DNA of 61,955 nucleotides from NCBI GenBank assembly GCA_020832495.1, contig JAFIEP010000010.1, positions 1 to 61,955 of the forward strand, given 5' to 3'. The stretch comes from Acidimicrobiia bacterium. Lineage in GTDB: Bacteria > Actinomycetota > Acidimicrobiia > Acidimicrobiales > Acidimicrobilacustridaceae. The notes beneath the pieces were generated by a model that made no database searches, was not told the DNA's origin, and saw only the letters and a list, made by a program, of their open reading frames with translations. The stretch's first letter is position 1. Each line of letters opens with the position of its first letter. The position numbers and the translations under genes were made by a program. Shown here piece after piece: positions 1 to 9,707 of the stretch.

Positions 1-14
1 GGCGTCGCGACGCC
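1..14. other. Perfect 14-bp palindrome at window edge
   Basis: GGCGTCG followed by CGACGCC is a perfect inverted repeat without loop. It lies at the window edge, so it may be a piece of a larger terminator or operator belonging to an upstream gene. Nothing further can be said from this window. Confidence 0.3.
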
Positions 15-25
15 GCTCGATCATC

Positions 26-64
26 CGGGCGACACACCTCGGGCGACACACCTCGGGCGACACT
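26..64. repeat. 14-bp tandem repeat, 2.8 copies
   Basis: The unit CGGGCGACACACCT occurs twice exactly and then partially. It precedes the J-domain gene, in the same kind of intergenic position where other short tandem repeats of this window lie. Confidence 0.8.
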
Positions 65-113
65 CTGGTCGACGCACTCCGGGCGAGGAACTGATGGACG
101 GGAGATGGCGGTG

Positions 114-779
114 ATGGCACGACTCGGCAAGGGGCGACGGCGTCGAAAGTCTGACGCAGCCGGCGACTCCGATGCCGACCTGCCGGGTTCCCACGACGGC
201 GCGTCCACCGACAGCCCGCTCGAGGCGCTCGCCACCTGGGAGTTCGCCAGCGCCCCAGCGGGTGCACCCCACGCTGGTGCCCCGGCGACGGCCGATGCTG
301 TCGGAGGCGAGCCGGACGTCATCGACCTCACCACCCAGAACCCTGCATCCTCCGGCGCCCCGTCGAACGACGACCGGGTGGCGCAGTACAGCGCCTGGGC
401 CGACCGGATGCGGGCCAAGCGCCAACAGAACAAGGAGCGCATCGCCGAGGCGAACGGCCACGTCGGTGCCCGGGTGCAGCCCAACTACTGGCATGCCGAC
501 ACCATTTTCGTGGACGGCGCCACCGTCGACGAGTCCGACGGCGCCGACCGGCTCGGCGCAAGCGAACTGGTGGAGTTGTACAGCCATCTCGAGCTCGGCC
601 CGGACGCAGATCTCGCCGCAATCACCGAGGCCTACCGTCGGCTGGCCAAGCGCCACCATCCCGATCGGTGGGCGACTGCGGACCCCGCCACGCAGGCCCA
701 CCACGAGCAGCAGATGCTCGCCGTCAATCGGGCGTACCGACTCCTGCGCGCCGAACTCGACGCCGACACACACCGTTGA
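114..779 (+). CDS. J-domain (DnaJ-like) protein
   Basis: A protein of about 221 residues with a C-terminal J domain. The first two thirds are charged and rich in Ala, Asp and Pro without a recognisable fold. The last 70 residues give a J-domain pattern with helix II, the HPD tripeptide at about residues 182-184 (context KRHHPDRW) and helix III ending in AYRLLRAEL. J domains stimulate the ATPase of Hsp70 (DnaK). There is no Gly/Phe region or zinc finger, so this is a J-domain co-chaperone of type III, not DnaJ itself. ATG 114 is preferred because GGGAG lies 9 bases upstream; ATG 105 in the same frame has that GGGAG directly against it. Its client is unknown. Confidence 0.85.
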   Translation: MARLGKGRRRRKSDAAGDSDADLPGSHDGASTDSPLEALATWEFASAPAGAPHAGAPATADAVGGEPDVIDLTTQNPASSGAPSNDDRVAQYSAWADRMRAKRQQNKERIAEANGHVGARVQPNYWHADTIFVDGATVDESDGADRLGASELVELYSHLELGPDADLAAITEAYRRLAKRHHPDRWATADPATQAHHEQQMLAVNRAYRLLRAELDADTHR

Positions 780-865
780 TCGCCAGCCTGGCGCAACGAC
801 GCCGACACGGCGCCGGCCGGCCACGCGCCGGGCAACCCTGAGCCCACCGGTGAGATGCCGACTGC

Positions 866-3685
866 TCAGAGGCGGCGCACGTCAGGGCCCAGGTCGACCA
901 TCGCCGGCGCCACCCGCACCCGGACATCGGTCAGCGAGAGGTCACCGCCGCTGATGATCACCGGGTTGGCCACCAGATCTGCCACCTCCGGTACGGCGTC
1001 GGAGACGGCGGACAACCGCTCGACCAACGACGTGAGCTGTCGTGCCGCACCACCGGCGGGATCGGCCACCTCCAGCGCGGCCGACAGCGGGGACTCGAGC
1101 ACCAGCCGGCGAGCAGCTTCGTCGCTCAAGGGGAGCACCCCGACCGCCCGCTCGGTCTGACCCAGAGCGGCAATGCCCCCGAGTCCGACGGTGAGCACGC
1201 CGCCCACTGCAGGGTGCTGATGGACGCCGACCAGCGCGTCGACCCCACCGTGCACCATCCGCTGCACCACGGTGGTGGCCATGGCATCGCCGAGCCGATC
1301 GGCCATGCGGTTCACCGCCGCCCGCACGTCCTCGGCAGACCGGAGGTCGAGCGCCACCCCACCGTCCTCCCCCCGGTAGTAGGTGGCGATACCGCCCGCC
1401 TTCACCACCACCGGGTAGCCGAGCGTCTCGGCCGCCGCCACGGCGTCGTCGACACCGGTCACCGAGCGGCTCGGCGCCAACGGAAGACCGAATGCGTCGC
1501 ACAACCGGGCCACCTCGCCCGCCTCCAACCAGCGACCAGATGCGCCGCCCGGCTCGGCCAACACCTCTCCCACCAGCCGACGCGCTGCTTCGAGGTCGAC
1601 GTCCGCCGGAGGCCCGTCGGGGACGTCGCCCAGCGGTCGGCTCAACCACTCGCCGTAGGCGGCCACGTGGGCCAGCGTTGCGATCGCTTCCCCTGGCAAC
1701 TCGAACAACGGGATCTGCACCGACCCCGAGACCAACGGTGCGTCGGTGGGGGCGCCCAAGAAGGTGGCCAGGACGGTCCGCCTCCCGTCGACCACCGCGC
1801 CGATGGCTCGGCCCACCTCGGCACGCCGATCGCCGATGGCCGGGGCGTAGACCACCAGCACGGCATCGATGCCCTCGTCGTCCTGCACCGCCGCCAGCGC
1901 GCGTTCGTAGTGCCGGGGACCGGCATCGAAGGGCAACTCCACCACGCCGCCAGTGACCGTCGTCCCCGCTGCTGCGTCTTCCACGGCGGCCACCGTCGTC
2001 TCGGCGAAGTCGGCAGACGTCAGGCGGCTGCCGGCCACCGCGTCCCGGGTCATCGACGATGCACCCTTCGAGTTGGACACCACGGCCACACGCCGACCGG
2101 TGGGCACCGGTTGGTGGAGCAGGACCCGGGCCACGTCGAACAGTTGCGCCAGGCCGTCCACCCGGATGACCCCGCACTGTGCGAGCAGTGCCCCGTAGGT
2201 GGCGTCGGCCGGCCAGTGCAGATCGTCGGCCGGCTCACCGGGCCGACGCGGTGGACTCACGCTGCCGGACTTGACGGCCACCAGCGGGAGCCGGCGGCTC
2301 ACCCGACGGGCGATGCGCACGAAGCGCCGCGGGTTACCGAAGGACTCGAGGTACAACAGGCCGACGCGGGTGCGGCCATCCTCCTCCCAGTACTGCAGGA
2401 TGTCGTTGCCACTCACGTCGACCTTGCTGCCGAGGTCGACGAAGCTCGAGATCCCGACCCCCTTGCGGCGGGCCACGTCCAACGCAGCCACACCGAGCGT
2501 CCCGGACTGGCTCAGGAACCCGGCCGCGCCGGCGGCCACCTCGACCGGAGCGAAGGTGGCGACCATGGACACCTTCGGTGCGGTGTTCACCGCACCGAGC
2601 GACTCGGGCCCGATCATGCGGATACCCCACCGTCGCGCCGCCGCCAGCAGGTCCGGGAGTGGCACGGCGCCACGATTCGTCCCGGCGTCGGCCGGCTCAC
2701 CCTCGAGCGGGCTGGTCGAACCCACGACCTGCACCACCCGCCCGGCGTAGCCGGCGGAGGTGACGATGAGACCCCGCACCCGTTTGCGAGCGCACTGCTC
2801 GATGACGTCGACCGTCGACGCCGCCGGCACCGCCAGCACGGCCACGTCGACGTCGTCGGGTACGTCCACCACACTGGGCCACGCCCGCACACCTCCGACG
2901 TGCCCACCGTGGGGGTTGACCGGGTACACGGGACCCTCGAACCCGCCGGCCAGCAGGTTGCGGAACAGTTCGTGGCCCAACCCTCCCGGTTCCCGTCCGG
3001 CGCCGACCACGGCGATCGAGCGAGGTTCGACCAGTCGAGCGACCGAACCCGCCGCCGCCCGACGTTCGCGCTCCTCCACGAGTGCGGTGGCTGCCTCGGT
3101 GGCGCCGATGTCGAACATGACCTCCACCACACCGTCCTGGAAGGTGCGGCGCTGTTCGAAGCCGGCCCGGGCGAACACCGACAGCATGCGGCGGTTCGAC
3201 GGGAGCACCATGGCGGTCAGCTCCCCCAGTCCGGCTTCGCGCGCCGCCACCACCAGGTACTCGAGCAGCACCGTCGCCAACCCGCGACCTTGGTGCTCCT
3301 CGTCGACCATGAAGGCGACTTCCGCCGAACTGCGATCCGGCCGGGTGTCGTAGGTGGCCATCCCGATGAGCCCATCGCCCAGTTCGGCCCCCAACCCGAG
3401 CCGGTCGAGATGGTCGACCGCCAGCAGGTTGTCGAGCATGCGGGGCGTCAGCTTGGGCATGGCGGTGAAGTAGCGGAAGTAGATGCTGTCCGGTGACTGC
3501 CGCTCGTGGAAGGCCACGATGGCCTCGCCGTCGTCGGGCCGGATCGGGCGGATGTGGACGGTGCCGCCGTCAGCGAGCACGACGTCGGCCTCCCACCGGG
3601 CGCGCTCACCCCCGTTGCGGGGTGCTACCTGACCGCTCGGCGCCTCCCCGTCGGTGGGTGCAGCAGCGGGAGCGTCGTCGGCCAT
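866..3685 (-). CDS. GNAT acetyltransferase / ADP-forming acyl-CoA synthetase fusion
   Basis: A 939-residue fusion. Residues about 30-185 form a GNAT domain (acetyl-CoA motif A: EEHQGRGLAT). Residues about 215-340 are a CoA-binding Rossmann domain (SIAVVGAGREPGGLG), about 385-620 a succinyl-CoA-ligase-like part (SQSGTLGVAALD) and about 705-935 an ATP-grasp domain. This is the architecture of actinobacterial Pat-type protein lysine acetyltransferases, in which the NDP-forming synthetase part is usually regulatory and the GNAT part acetylates targets such as AMP-forming acyl-CoA synthetases. Here the GNAT domain is N-terminal, unlike Salmonella Pat. Whether the synthetase part is active cannot be judged. 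The ATG start has a TAGGCT hexamer 6 bases upstream, suggesting a leaderless mRNA. Confidence 0.9.
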   Translation of the reverse strand: MADDAPAAAPTDGEAPSGQVAPRNGGERARWEADVVLADGGTVHIRPIRPDDGEAIVAFHERQSPDSIYFRYFTAMPKLTPRMLDNLLAVDHLDRLGLGAELGDGLIGMATYDTRPDRSSAEVAFMVDEEHQGRGLATVLLEYLVVAAREAGLGELTAMVLPSNRRMLSVFARAGFEQRRTFQDGVVEVMFDIGATEAATALVEERERRAAAGSVARLVEPRSIAVVGAGREPGGLGHELFRNLLAGGFEGPVYPVNPHGGHVGGVRAWPSVVDVPDDVDVAVLAVPAASTVDVIEQCARKRVRGLIVTSAGYAGRVVQVVGSTSPLEGEPADAGTNRGAVPLPDLLAAARRWGIRMIGPESLGAVNTAPKVSMVATFAPVEVAAGAAGFLSQSGTLGVAALDVARRKGVGISSFVDLGSKVDVSGNDILQYWEEDGRTRVGLLYLESFGNPRRFVRIARRVSRRLPLVAVKSGSVSPPRRPGEPADDLHWPADATYGALLAQCGVIRVDGLAQLFDVARVLLHQPVPTGRRVAVVSNSKGASSMTRDAVAGSRLTSADFAETTVAAVEDAAAGTTVTGGVVELPFDAGPRHYERALAAVQDDEGIDAVLVVYAPAIGDRRAEVGRAIGAVVDGRRTVLATFLGAPTDAPLVSGSVQIPLFELPGEAIATLAHVAAYGEWLSRPLGDVPDGPPADVDLEAARRLVGEVLAEPGGASGRWLEAGEVARLCDAFGLPLAPSRSVTGVDDAVAAAETLGYPVVVKAGGIATYYRGEDGGVALDLRSAEDVRAAVNRMADRLGDAMATTVVQRMVHGGVDALVGVHQHPAVGGVLTVGLGGIAALGQTERAVGVLPLSDEAARRLVLESPLSAALEVADPAGGAARQLTSLVERLSAVSDAVPEVADLVANPVIISGGDLSLTDVRVRVAPAMVDLGPDVRRL

Positions 3686-3691
3686 GGGCAG

Positions 3692-3701
3692 AGCCTACGA
3701 T
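3692..3701. promoter_or_regulatory. Overlapping divergent -10 elements (GNAT fusion / Mo enzyme)
   Basis: Minus-strand TAGGCT (3692-3697) ends 6 bases before the ATG of the GNAT fusion. Plus-strand TACGAT (3696-3701) would start the Mo-enzyme mRNA about 35 bases before its ATG. The two hexamers share the TA at 3696-3697, so RNA polymerase cannot occupy both at once. Confidence 0.5.
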
Positions 3702-3742
3702 CGGAGTGCCGACCATGTCGGCGCCGCCACGAGGAGGGGACC

Positions 3743-6091
3743 ATGTCCACCGAACAGCGCAGCGAACCGGCAACGGGCACGGCACCCTCGACGGGGTCCG
3801 CCCCGTCGGCGGAGGGCCTGACCATCGACACCACCCACTACCGCACGTGCCCCTTGTGCGAAGCCATGTGCGGGCTCGAGATCGCCGCCGCCGAGGACCG
3901 GGTGGTGCGCGTGCGCGGCGACCGGCTCGACCCGTTCAGTGCCGGCTTCCTGTGCCCCAAGGGAGCGGCGCTGGGCCACCTCCACCACGACCCCGACCGC
4001 CTCCGACGGCCGATGGTGCGCGACGGCGACGACCCCGACACGGCCACGTGGCGCGAGGTGGACTGGGACGAGGCCTTCGCCGAGGTGGAACGACGACTGG
4101 GCGCCGTACTCGGCGACGGCACCCGCGACACGGTGGCCGTGTACCTCGGGAACCCCAACGTGCACAACCCTTCGTCGGCCATCTACATCCGTCCACTGGT
4201 CAAGGCGCTGGCCACCACCAACGTGTACTCGGCGAGCACCGTCGACCAGATGCCTCGGCATGTGTCCTGCGGGTTGATGTACGGCAATCCGGACACGATT
4301 CCCGTGCCGGACCTGGACCGCACCTCGTTCCTGTTGATGCTGGGGGCCAACCCGCTCGAGTCGAACGGCAGCCTCTGCACCGCAGCGGACTTCCCGGGGC
4401 GGTTGGCTGCCCTACGGGACCGAGGTGGACGACTGGTGGTGGTGGACCCCCGTCGTACCAAGTCGGCCGCCGCCGCCGACGAACACCTCTTCATCCGACC
4501 CGGCACCGACGCCGCCTTCCTGCTGTCGATCCTCAGCGTGCTGGTGGAGGACGGCCTGGTCGACCTCGGCCAGGTGGCTGCACACGTGACCGGCCTCGAC
4601 GAGGTCTGCGCCGCGGTGCGCGACTGGCTGCCCGAACGGACCGAGCACATCACCGGCATCACCGCATCGACCACCCGTCGCCTGGCGCACGAGCTGGCCA
4701 CCGCCGACCGGGCGGCCGTCTACGGCCGGATGGGCACCACCACCGTCCCGTTCGGCACCCTCACCTCGTGGGCGGCGGACCTCTGCACGATCCTCACCGG
4801 CAACCTGGACCGGCCGGGTGGCCTGATGTTCCCCCTGGCCGCGCACACTTCCCGACGCCGACCCGGGCCGGGCCGCGGCTTCCGCACCGGTCGCCGCCAC
4901 AGCCGGGTCCGTGGCTACCCGGAGGCTCGCGGGGAGTTCCCGGTGGCCACGCTGGCCGATGAGATCCTCACCCCCGGCGCCGGACAGGTGCGGGCCCTGG
5001 TGACCGTGGCGGGCAACCCCGTGCTGTCCACCCCCGACAGCGGCCGACTCGAGGAGGCACTCGGCACCCTCGACGCCATGGTGTGCGTCGACCCGTACCT
5101 CAACGAGACGACCAGGTTCGCACACGTGATCCTGCCCCCGCCCGGGCCGCTCGAGCGCAGCCACTACGACCTGGCCTTCACCACCCTGGCCGTGCGCAAC
5201 ACGGTCAAGTGGTCACCCCCGATGTTCCCGCCCGACGGCCCCGGCGAGGAGGTCATCCTGGCCAAGCTGGCACTCATCGCCGCAGGCGCGGGTGCGGACG
5301 CCGACCCGGCGGTGATCGACGACCTGGTCCTCTCGTCGCTGCTCGACCGGGCCGTGGGCGACGGCGGTCCCCTCCAGGGCGCGGATCCAGCCGACCTCCG
5401 CCGGCAACTCGTGGCCACCACTCCGGTCGAGCAGGCACTGGAGGTCATGGTTCGGCTGGGGGCCTACGGGGATCGCTTCGGAACCGAGCCAGATGGCCTG
5501 ACGTTCGAGCGTCTGGCCGACGAGGTGCACGGCATCGACCTCGGCCCGCTCGAGTCCCGTGTGCCCGAGGTCGTCTCCACCACCACGGGAGCGATCGAAC
5601 TCGCACCACCGGCGATCCTGGCCGACGTGGCCCGCCTGGCCACCTCCATCGAGGACCTGGCGGGGAACGGGCTGGTCCTCGTCGGTCGACGTCACCTGCG
5701 GTCGAACAACTCGTGGATGCACAACGTCCCGGTGCTCGTCAAGGGCCGCCACCGCTGCACCCTGCAGATCCATCCCGACGATGCCACCGCTCGCCACCTC
5801 ACCGACGGCGACCTGGCCGAGATCCGATCCAGAGCCGGCGCCGTGCAGGTGGCCGTGGAGGTCACCGACGAGATCATGGCGGGTGTCGTCTCCCTTCCTC
5901 ACGGCTGGGGCCACGACCGGCCGGGGATCGCCCTGGCCGTGGCCAGCAGCCGCCCAGGGGTCAACTCGAACGTGCTCACCGACGCCGACCGCACCGACCA
6001 CCTGTCGGGCAACGCCGTGCTCAACGGGATCCCCGTCGAGGTGACGGCGGTCGACCCGCAGTTGGCCGGTCGCGGATCGGTGGATCGGTGA
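3743..6091 (+). CDS. Molybdopterin (bis-MGD) oxidoreductase with [4Fe-4S] cluster
   Basis: A 782-residue member of the DMSO-reductase superfamily, soluble (no signal peptide). The N-terminus has Cys36, Cys39, Cys43 and Cys71 (CPLCEAMC and FLCPKG) for a [4Fe-4S] cluster, followed by molybdopterin domains and a C-terminal dinucleotide-binding domain (region with ARHLTDGDLAEIRS). Formate dehydrogenases have a Cys or Sec Mo ligand in the VDHCARV-like segment; the matching stretch here is STVDQMPRHVSCG, and the ligand position is not an obvious Cys. The substrate is therefore unknown. ATG 3743 is preceded by GAGGAGGGG. The stop codon overlaps the GTG of the next gene (GTGA), so the two are translationally coupled. 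Confidence 0.9.
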   Translation: MSTEQRSEPATGTAPSTGSAPSAEGLTIDTTHYRTCPLCEAMCGLEIAAAEDRVVRVRGDRLDPFSAGFLCPKGAALGHLHHDPDRLRRPMVRDGDDPDTATWREVDWDEAFAEVERRLGAVLGDGTRDTVAVYLGNPNVHNPSSAIYIRPLVKALATTNVYSASTVDQMPRHVSCGLMYGNPDTIPVPDLDRTSFLLMLGANPLESNGSLCTAADFPGRLAALRDRGGRLVVVDPRRTKSAAAADEHLFIRPGTDAAFLLSILSVLVEDGLVDLGQVAAHVTGLDEVCAAVRDWLPERTEHITGITASTTRRLAHELATADRAAVYGRMGTTTVPFGTLTSWAADLCTILTGNLDRPGGLMFPLAAHTSRRRPGPGRGFRTGRRHSRVRGYPEARGEFPVATLADEILTPGAGQVRALVTVAGNPVLSTPDSGRLEEALGTLDAMVCVDPYLNETTRFAHVILPPPGPLERSHYDLAFTTLAVRNTVKWSPPMFPPDGPGEEVILAKLALIAAGAGADADPAVIDDLVLSSLLDRAVGDGGPLQGADPADLRRQLVATTPVEQALEVMVRLGAYGDRFGTEPDGLTFERLADEVHGIDLGPLESRVPEVVSTTTGAIELAPPAILADVARLATSIEDLAGNGLVLVGRRHLRSNNSWMHNVPVLVKGRHRCTLQIHPDDATARHLTDGDLAEIRSRAGAVQVAVEVTDEIMAGVVSLPHGWGHDRPGIALAVASSRPGVNSNVLTDADRTDHLSGNAVLNGIPVEVTAVDPQLAGRGSVDR

Positions 6092-7056
6092 ACGCTCCCG
6101 AACGACCCGACGAGGAGATCGCTGCCCTGGTCGTCGACCACCTCGACGAAGCCCGCGAACTGGCGGCCACGGTCACCGATGTCATGGGTACACCCCCGAG
6201 TTTCGCCACACCCGAGGGCCTCGAACAGCTCCGCAGCGGCAACCTGTTCGGCGAGATGCCCGACACCGACGTCATCGAGCGGACCGTGCCCGGCCCGGCC
6301 GGCCCGCTCCACGTGCGCATCGCCGAGCCGCCGGCTGACCCGATCGCCGTCTACTTGCACATCCACGGTGGCGGCTGGTGCGCCGGCTCGGCAACGGCGG
6401 CAGACACCGCCAACGTCGAATTGGCCCGCACCGCCGGCGTGGCGGTGGTGAGCGTCGACTACCGCCTGGCGCCGGAGCACCCGTGGCCGGCACCGGCCGA
6501 CGACGTGGAGGCCGTGGCCACCTGGTTGCTCGGCCAAGGCGCCGGCGAGTTCGGTACCCAGCGCCTGGCGCTCGGCGGCGACTCCGCAGGGGCCCATCTG
6601 GCAGCGGTGACCGCGCTGCGGCTCCGGGACCGCCACGACGCCATCGACCGGCTGGTGGCGGTCAACCTCACGTTCGGCATCTACGACCTCGGGATGACCC
6701 CCTCGCAACGACAGGCCAGCACCGACCCGGTGTTGCCCCGAGCGGCCCTCGAGGCCTGCTACGAGCACCTGCTGCCCGGGCAGTCACCCGAACTGCGCCG
6801 GGACCCTGACGTCAGCCCGCTCTACGCCGACCTCGCCGGCCTGTGCCCGGCACTGGTGTCGGTGGGCACCCGTGATCCGCTGCTCGATGACAGCCTCTTC
6901 ATGGCGGAGCGCTGGGCCATGGCGGGCAACCCCTGCCGACTGGATGTCTACCCCGAAGGGGTCCACGGCTTCTCGGCACTGCCGATCGAGCTGGGCACCA
7001 TCGCCCGGCGCCGCATGGACGAGTGGGTGCGCACGCAGGTGGCGGCGGCGGGCTGA
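6088..7056 (+). CDS. Alpha/beta hydrolase, HSL (type IV) family
   Basis: A 322-residue hormone-sensitive-lipase family esterase. The oxyanion motif HGGGW is at about residues 93-97, the nucleophile elbow GDSAG has Ser166, and the C-terminal part offers the acid (VGTRDPLLDDS) and the catalytic His (GVHGF). The family hydrolyses short acyl esters, amides or carbamates. GTG 6088 overlaps the TGA of the molybdopterin enzyme by 4 bases, which supports this start over the much longer open frame and implies a two-gene operon with a shared pathway. No signal peptide is seen. Confidence 0.9.
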   Translation: MNAPERPDEEIAALVVDHLDEARELAATVTDVMGTPPSFATPEGLEQLRSGNLFGEMPDTDVIERTVPGPAGPLHVRIAEPPADPIAVYLHIHGGGWCAGSATAADTANVELARTAGVAVVSVDYRLAPEHPWPAPADDVEAVATWLLGQGAGEFGTQRLALGGDSAGAHLAAVTALRLRDRHDAIDRLVAVNLTFGIYDLGMTPSQRQASTDPVLPRAALEACYEHLLPGQSPELRRDPDVSPLYADLAGLCPALVSVGTRDPLLDDSLFMAERWAMAGNPCRLDVYPEGVHGFSALPIELGTIARRRMDEWVRTQVAAAG

Positions 7057-7088
7057 CCACGCCGCCCTTCGACGCACCCCTCGCCCCT

Positions 7089-7132
7089 GGCACAGCGCGC
7101 CGGCACAGCGCGCTGGCACAGCGCGCTGGCAC
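7089..7132. repeat. 13-bp tandem repeat, 3 copies
   Basis: GGCACAGCGCGCC/T occurs three times in a row and then begins a fourth time. It fills the gap between the ends of two convergent genes, about 30 bases after the hydrolase stop codon. Confidence 0.85.
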
Positions 7133-7155
7133 CCTGAGTGTGGCCCGCCTTCGCC

Positions 7156-7794
7156 TCACGAGCCGTCATCGGCCGGTCCGATCTCGATCGGACCGACGTC
7201 GAAGCACACCTCCTGCACGAAGGCCTCGACCCGTTCTGTCTGCGGACGGACGCGCACGCTGATCCGCTCGAGCTCCCGACGCTGCGTATCGGGCTCGTCG
7301 ACGGCCGCCACGGCATCGCTCATGTCGCCCACGGCGTCGGCCAACGCCCTGACGTCGCCCCGGATCTCCACAGGCGCCTGATCGGTCAAGCGTTGGAGCG
7401 GGGCCACGTCCACACTGAACGGCCCATCCTCGCCCGACCGCTCGAGTGCCCCCACGAGGGTCACCTCCGAGAGCGACTCGATCCGGTCGCACCACAGGGC
7501 CACGTCGGGAGCAGTGCGATCGGCGTCGAAGGTGGTCCGACGGTCCTCGGCCCACACCGACACCCCCCAGGCGGCGCCAGCCGACACCACCACGGCGACG
7601 AACCAGACCCGCCCTCGGCGGTGCCAGGGCCGGCTGCCGGCGGACCGCCGATTCGGCCGCCCCGTCGACCCGCCGGTGCGGGCCTCGGGAGCAGCGGACG
7701 GCCCATCGGCACCGGCGTCGGCGTCGGGGGACGCCGTGGCAGCACCCTCGCTGTCGGTGGCGCGGCCCGGTTCGTCCTCGGTTCCTCGTGACAC
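7156..7794 (-). CDS. Unknown single-pass membrane protein
   Basis: A 212-residue protein I do not recognise. Residues 1-63 are a polar Ala/Gly/Asp/Arg-rich cytoplasmic tail. One hydrophobic helix follows (VWFVAVVVSAGAAWGVSVWA, about 64-83), and then an outside domain of about 130 residues with two Cys (in ALWCDRI and VQEVCFD) that could form a disulfide bridge and helical Asp/Glu/Arg-rich segments. Positive charges before the helix suggest an N-in orientation. The GTG start has TACCAT 8 bases upstream. It is divergent from the next gene, also unknown. Confidence 0.7.
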   Translation of the reverse strand: MSRGTEDEPGRATDSEGAATASPDADAGADGPSAAPEARTGGSTGRPNRRSAGSRPWHRRGRVWFVAVVVSAGAAWGVSVWAEDRRTTFDADRTAPDVALWCDRIESLSEVTLVGALERSGEDGPFSVDVAPLQRLTDQAPVEIRGDVRALADAVGDMSDAVAAVDEPDTQRRELERISVRVRPQTERVEAFVQEVCFDVGPIEIGPADDGS

Positions 7795-7802
7795 GGACGC
7801 GG

Positions 7803-7808
7803 ATGGTA
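7803..7808 (-). promoter_or_regulatory. Start-proximal -10 TACCAT
   Basis: The minus-strand hexamer TACCAT ends 8 bases before the GTG of the unknown membrane protein, the spacing expected for a leaderless transcript. Confidence 0.4.
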
Positions 7809-7865
7809 GTGGGCGGACGGACCGGCATCGTCGCCGTCCGATGCCGCCGACGACCTCACGGGGCG

Positions 7866-7871
7866 TACGCT
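7866..7871 (+). promoter_or_regulatory. Start-proximal -10 TACGCT
   Basis: TACGCT ends 6 bases before GTG 7878. The purine-rich GAGGAG between them touches the start codon and is too close for a normal Shine-Dalgarno site, so a leaderless mRNA is likely. Confidence 0.4.
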
Positions 7872-7877
7872 GAGGAG

Positions 7878-8309
7878 GTGGTCGAACTTCGCATCGGGCC
7901 GGTGCCCTCGGGCAGTGTCACCATCTGGGTGGCCTATGCCCGGACGGTGCTGGCGCAGGCGCTCTCGACCGGTGGTGGACTTCCGCCCATCGATCCTGCC
8001 CTCATCGAGGAGATGGAGCGCCACCTCGACGCCTGGGAGGCTGCCGCCACCCCGGACCAGCCCTTCCTGTGGACCACCGAGGCCGACCCCGAGCGCCTGG
8101 CCTACCTGGCCCACACCTTCCTGCAGATCGTGCAACGTCTCTCCGAGCAGGCCGAGAACCGTGGCTTCCCCATCGCCCCTGTCGACGGCGAAGAGTTCTA
8201 CCAGGCCCTCATCCGCGGCATCATCGACGCGTTCGAGGCCGAAGGCCGATCGTTCGCCAGCTTCGCCGAACAGCTCCGCGACGAATGGCCGGGACTGAAG
8301 GAACCCTGA
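7878..8309 (+). CDS. Unknown small acidic protein
   Basis: A 143-residue soluble protein that I do not recognise. It is acidic and mostly helical by composition, with a central segment ending in AHTFLQIVQRLSEQAENRG and a conserved-looking C-terminus (EEFYQALIRGIIDAFE). No catalytic motif, Cys pair or membrane helix is seen. The start is uncertain: GTG 7878 fits a TACGCT -10 element 6 bases upstream, whereas ATG 7803 would add 25 residues with arginine-rich, unconvincing sequence. It lies alone between a divergent unknown gene and a lipoprotein gene. Confidence 0.65.
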   Translation: MVELRIGPVPSGSVTIWVAYARTVLAQALSTGGGLPPIDPALIEEMERHLDAWEAAATPDQPFLWTTEADPERLAYLAHTFLQIVQRLSEQAENRGFPIAPVDGEEFYQALIRGIIDAFEAEGRSFASFAEQLRDEWPGLKEP

Positions 8310-8397
8310 ACCTCCCTTCACCAACTCGGCGCCACGATGGTGGTGCAGTCGCCGAATGGACCATGATCGACGCCACCTGTCGACAACGGAGACCATC

Positions 8398-9681
<1,284 letters not shown>

Positions 9682-9707
9682 GTTGGCCGGCGCCGACCAC
9701 CCCGATA

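Noticed and set aside
1214-3496. A 760-codon open frame on the plus strand opposite the GNAT fusion gene
   Set aside because: Shadow frame: rich in His, Arg, Gly, no family motif, exactly antisense to a recognised protein. Long stop-free antisense frames are normal at this GC content.
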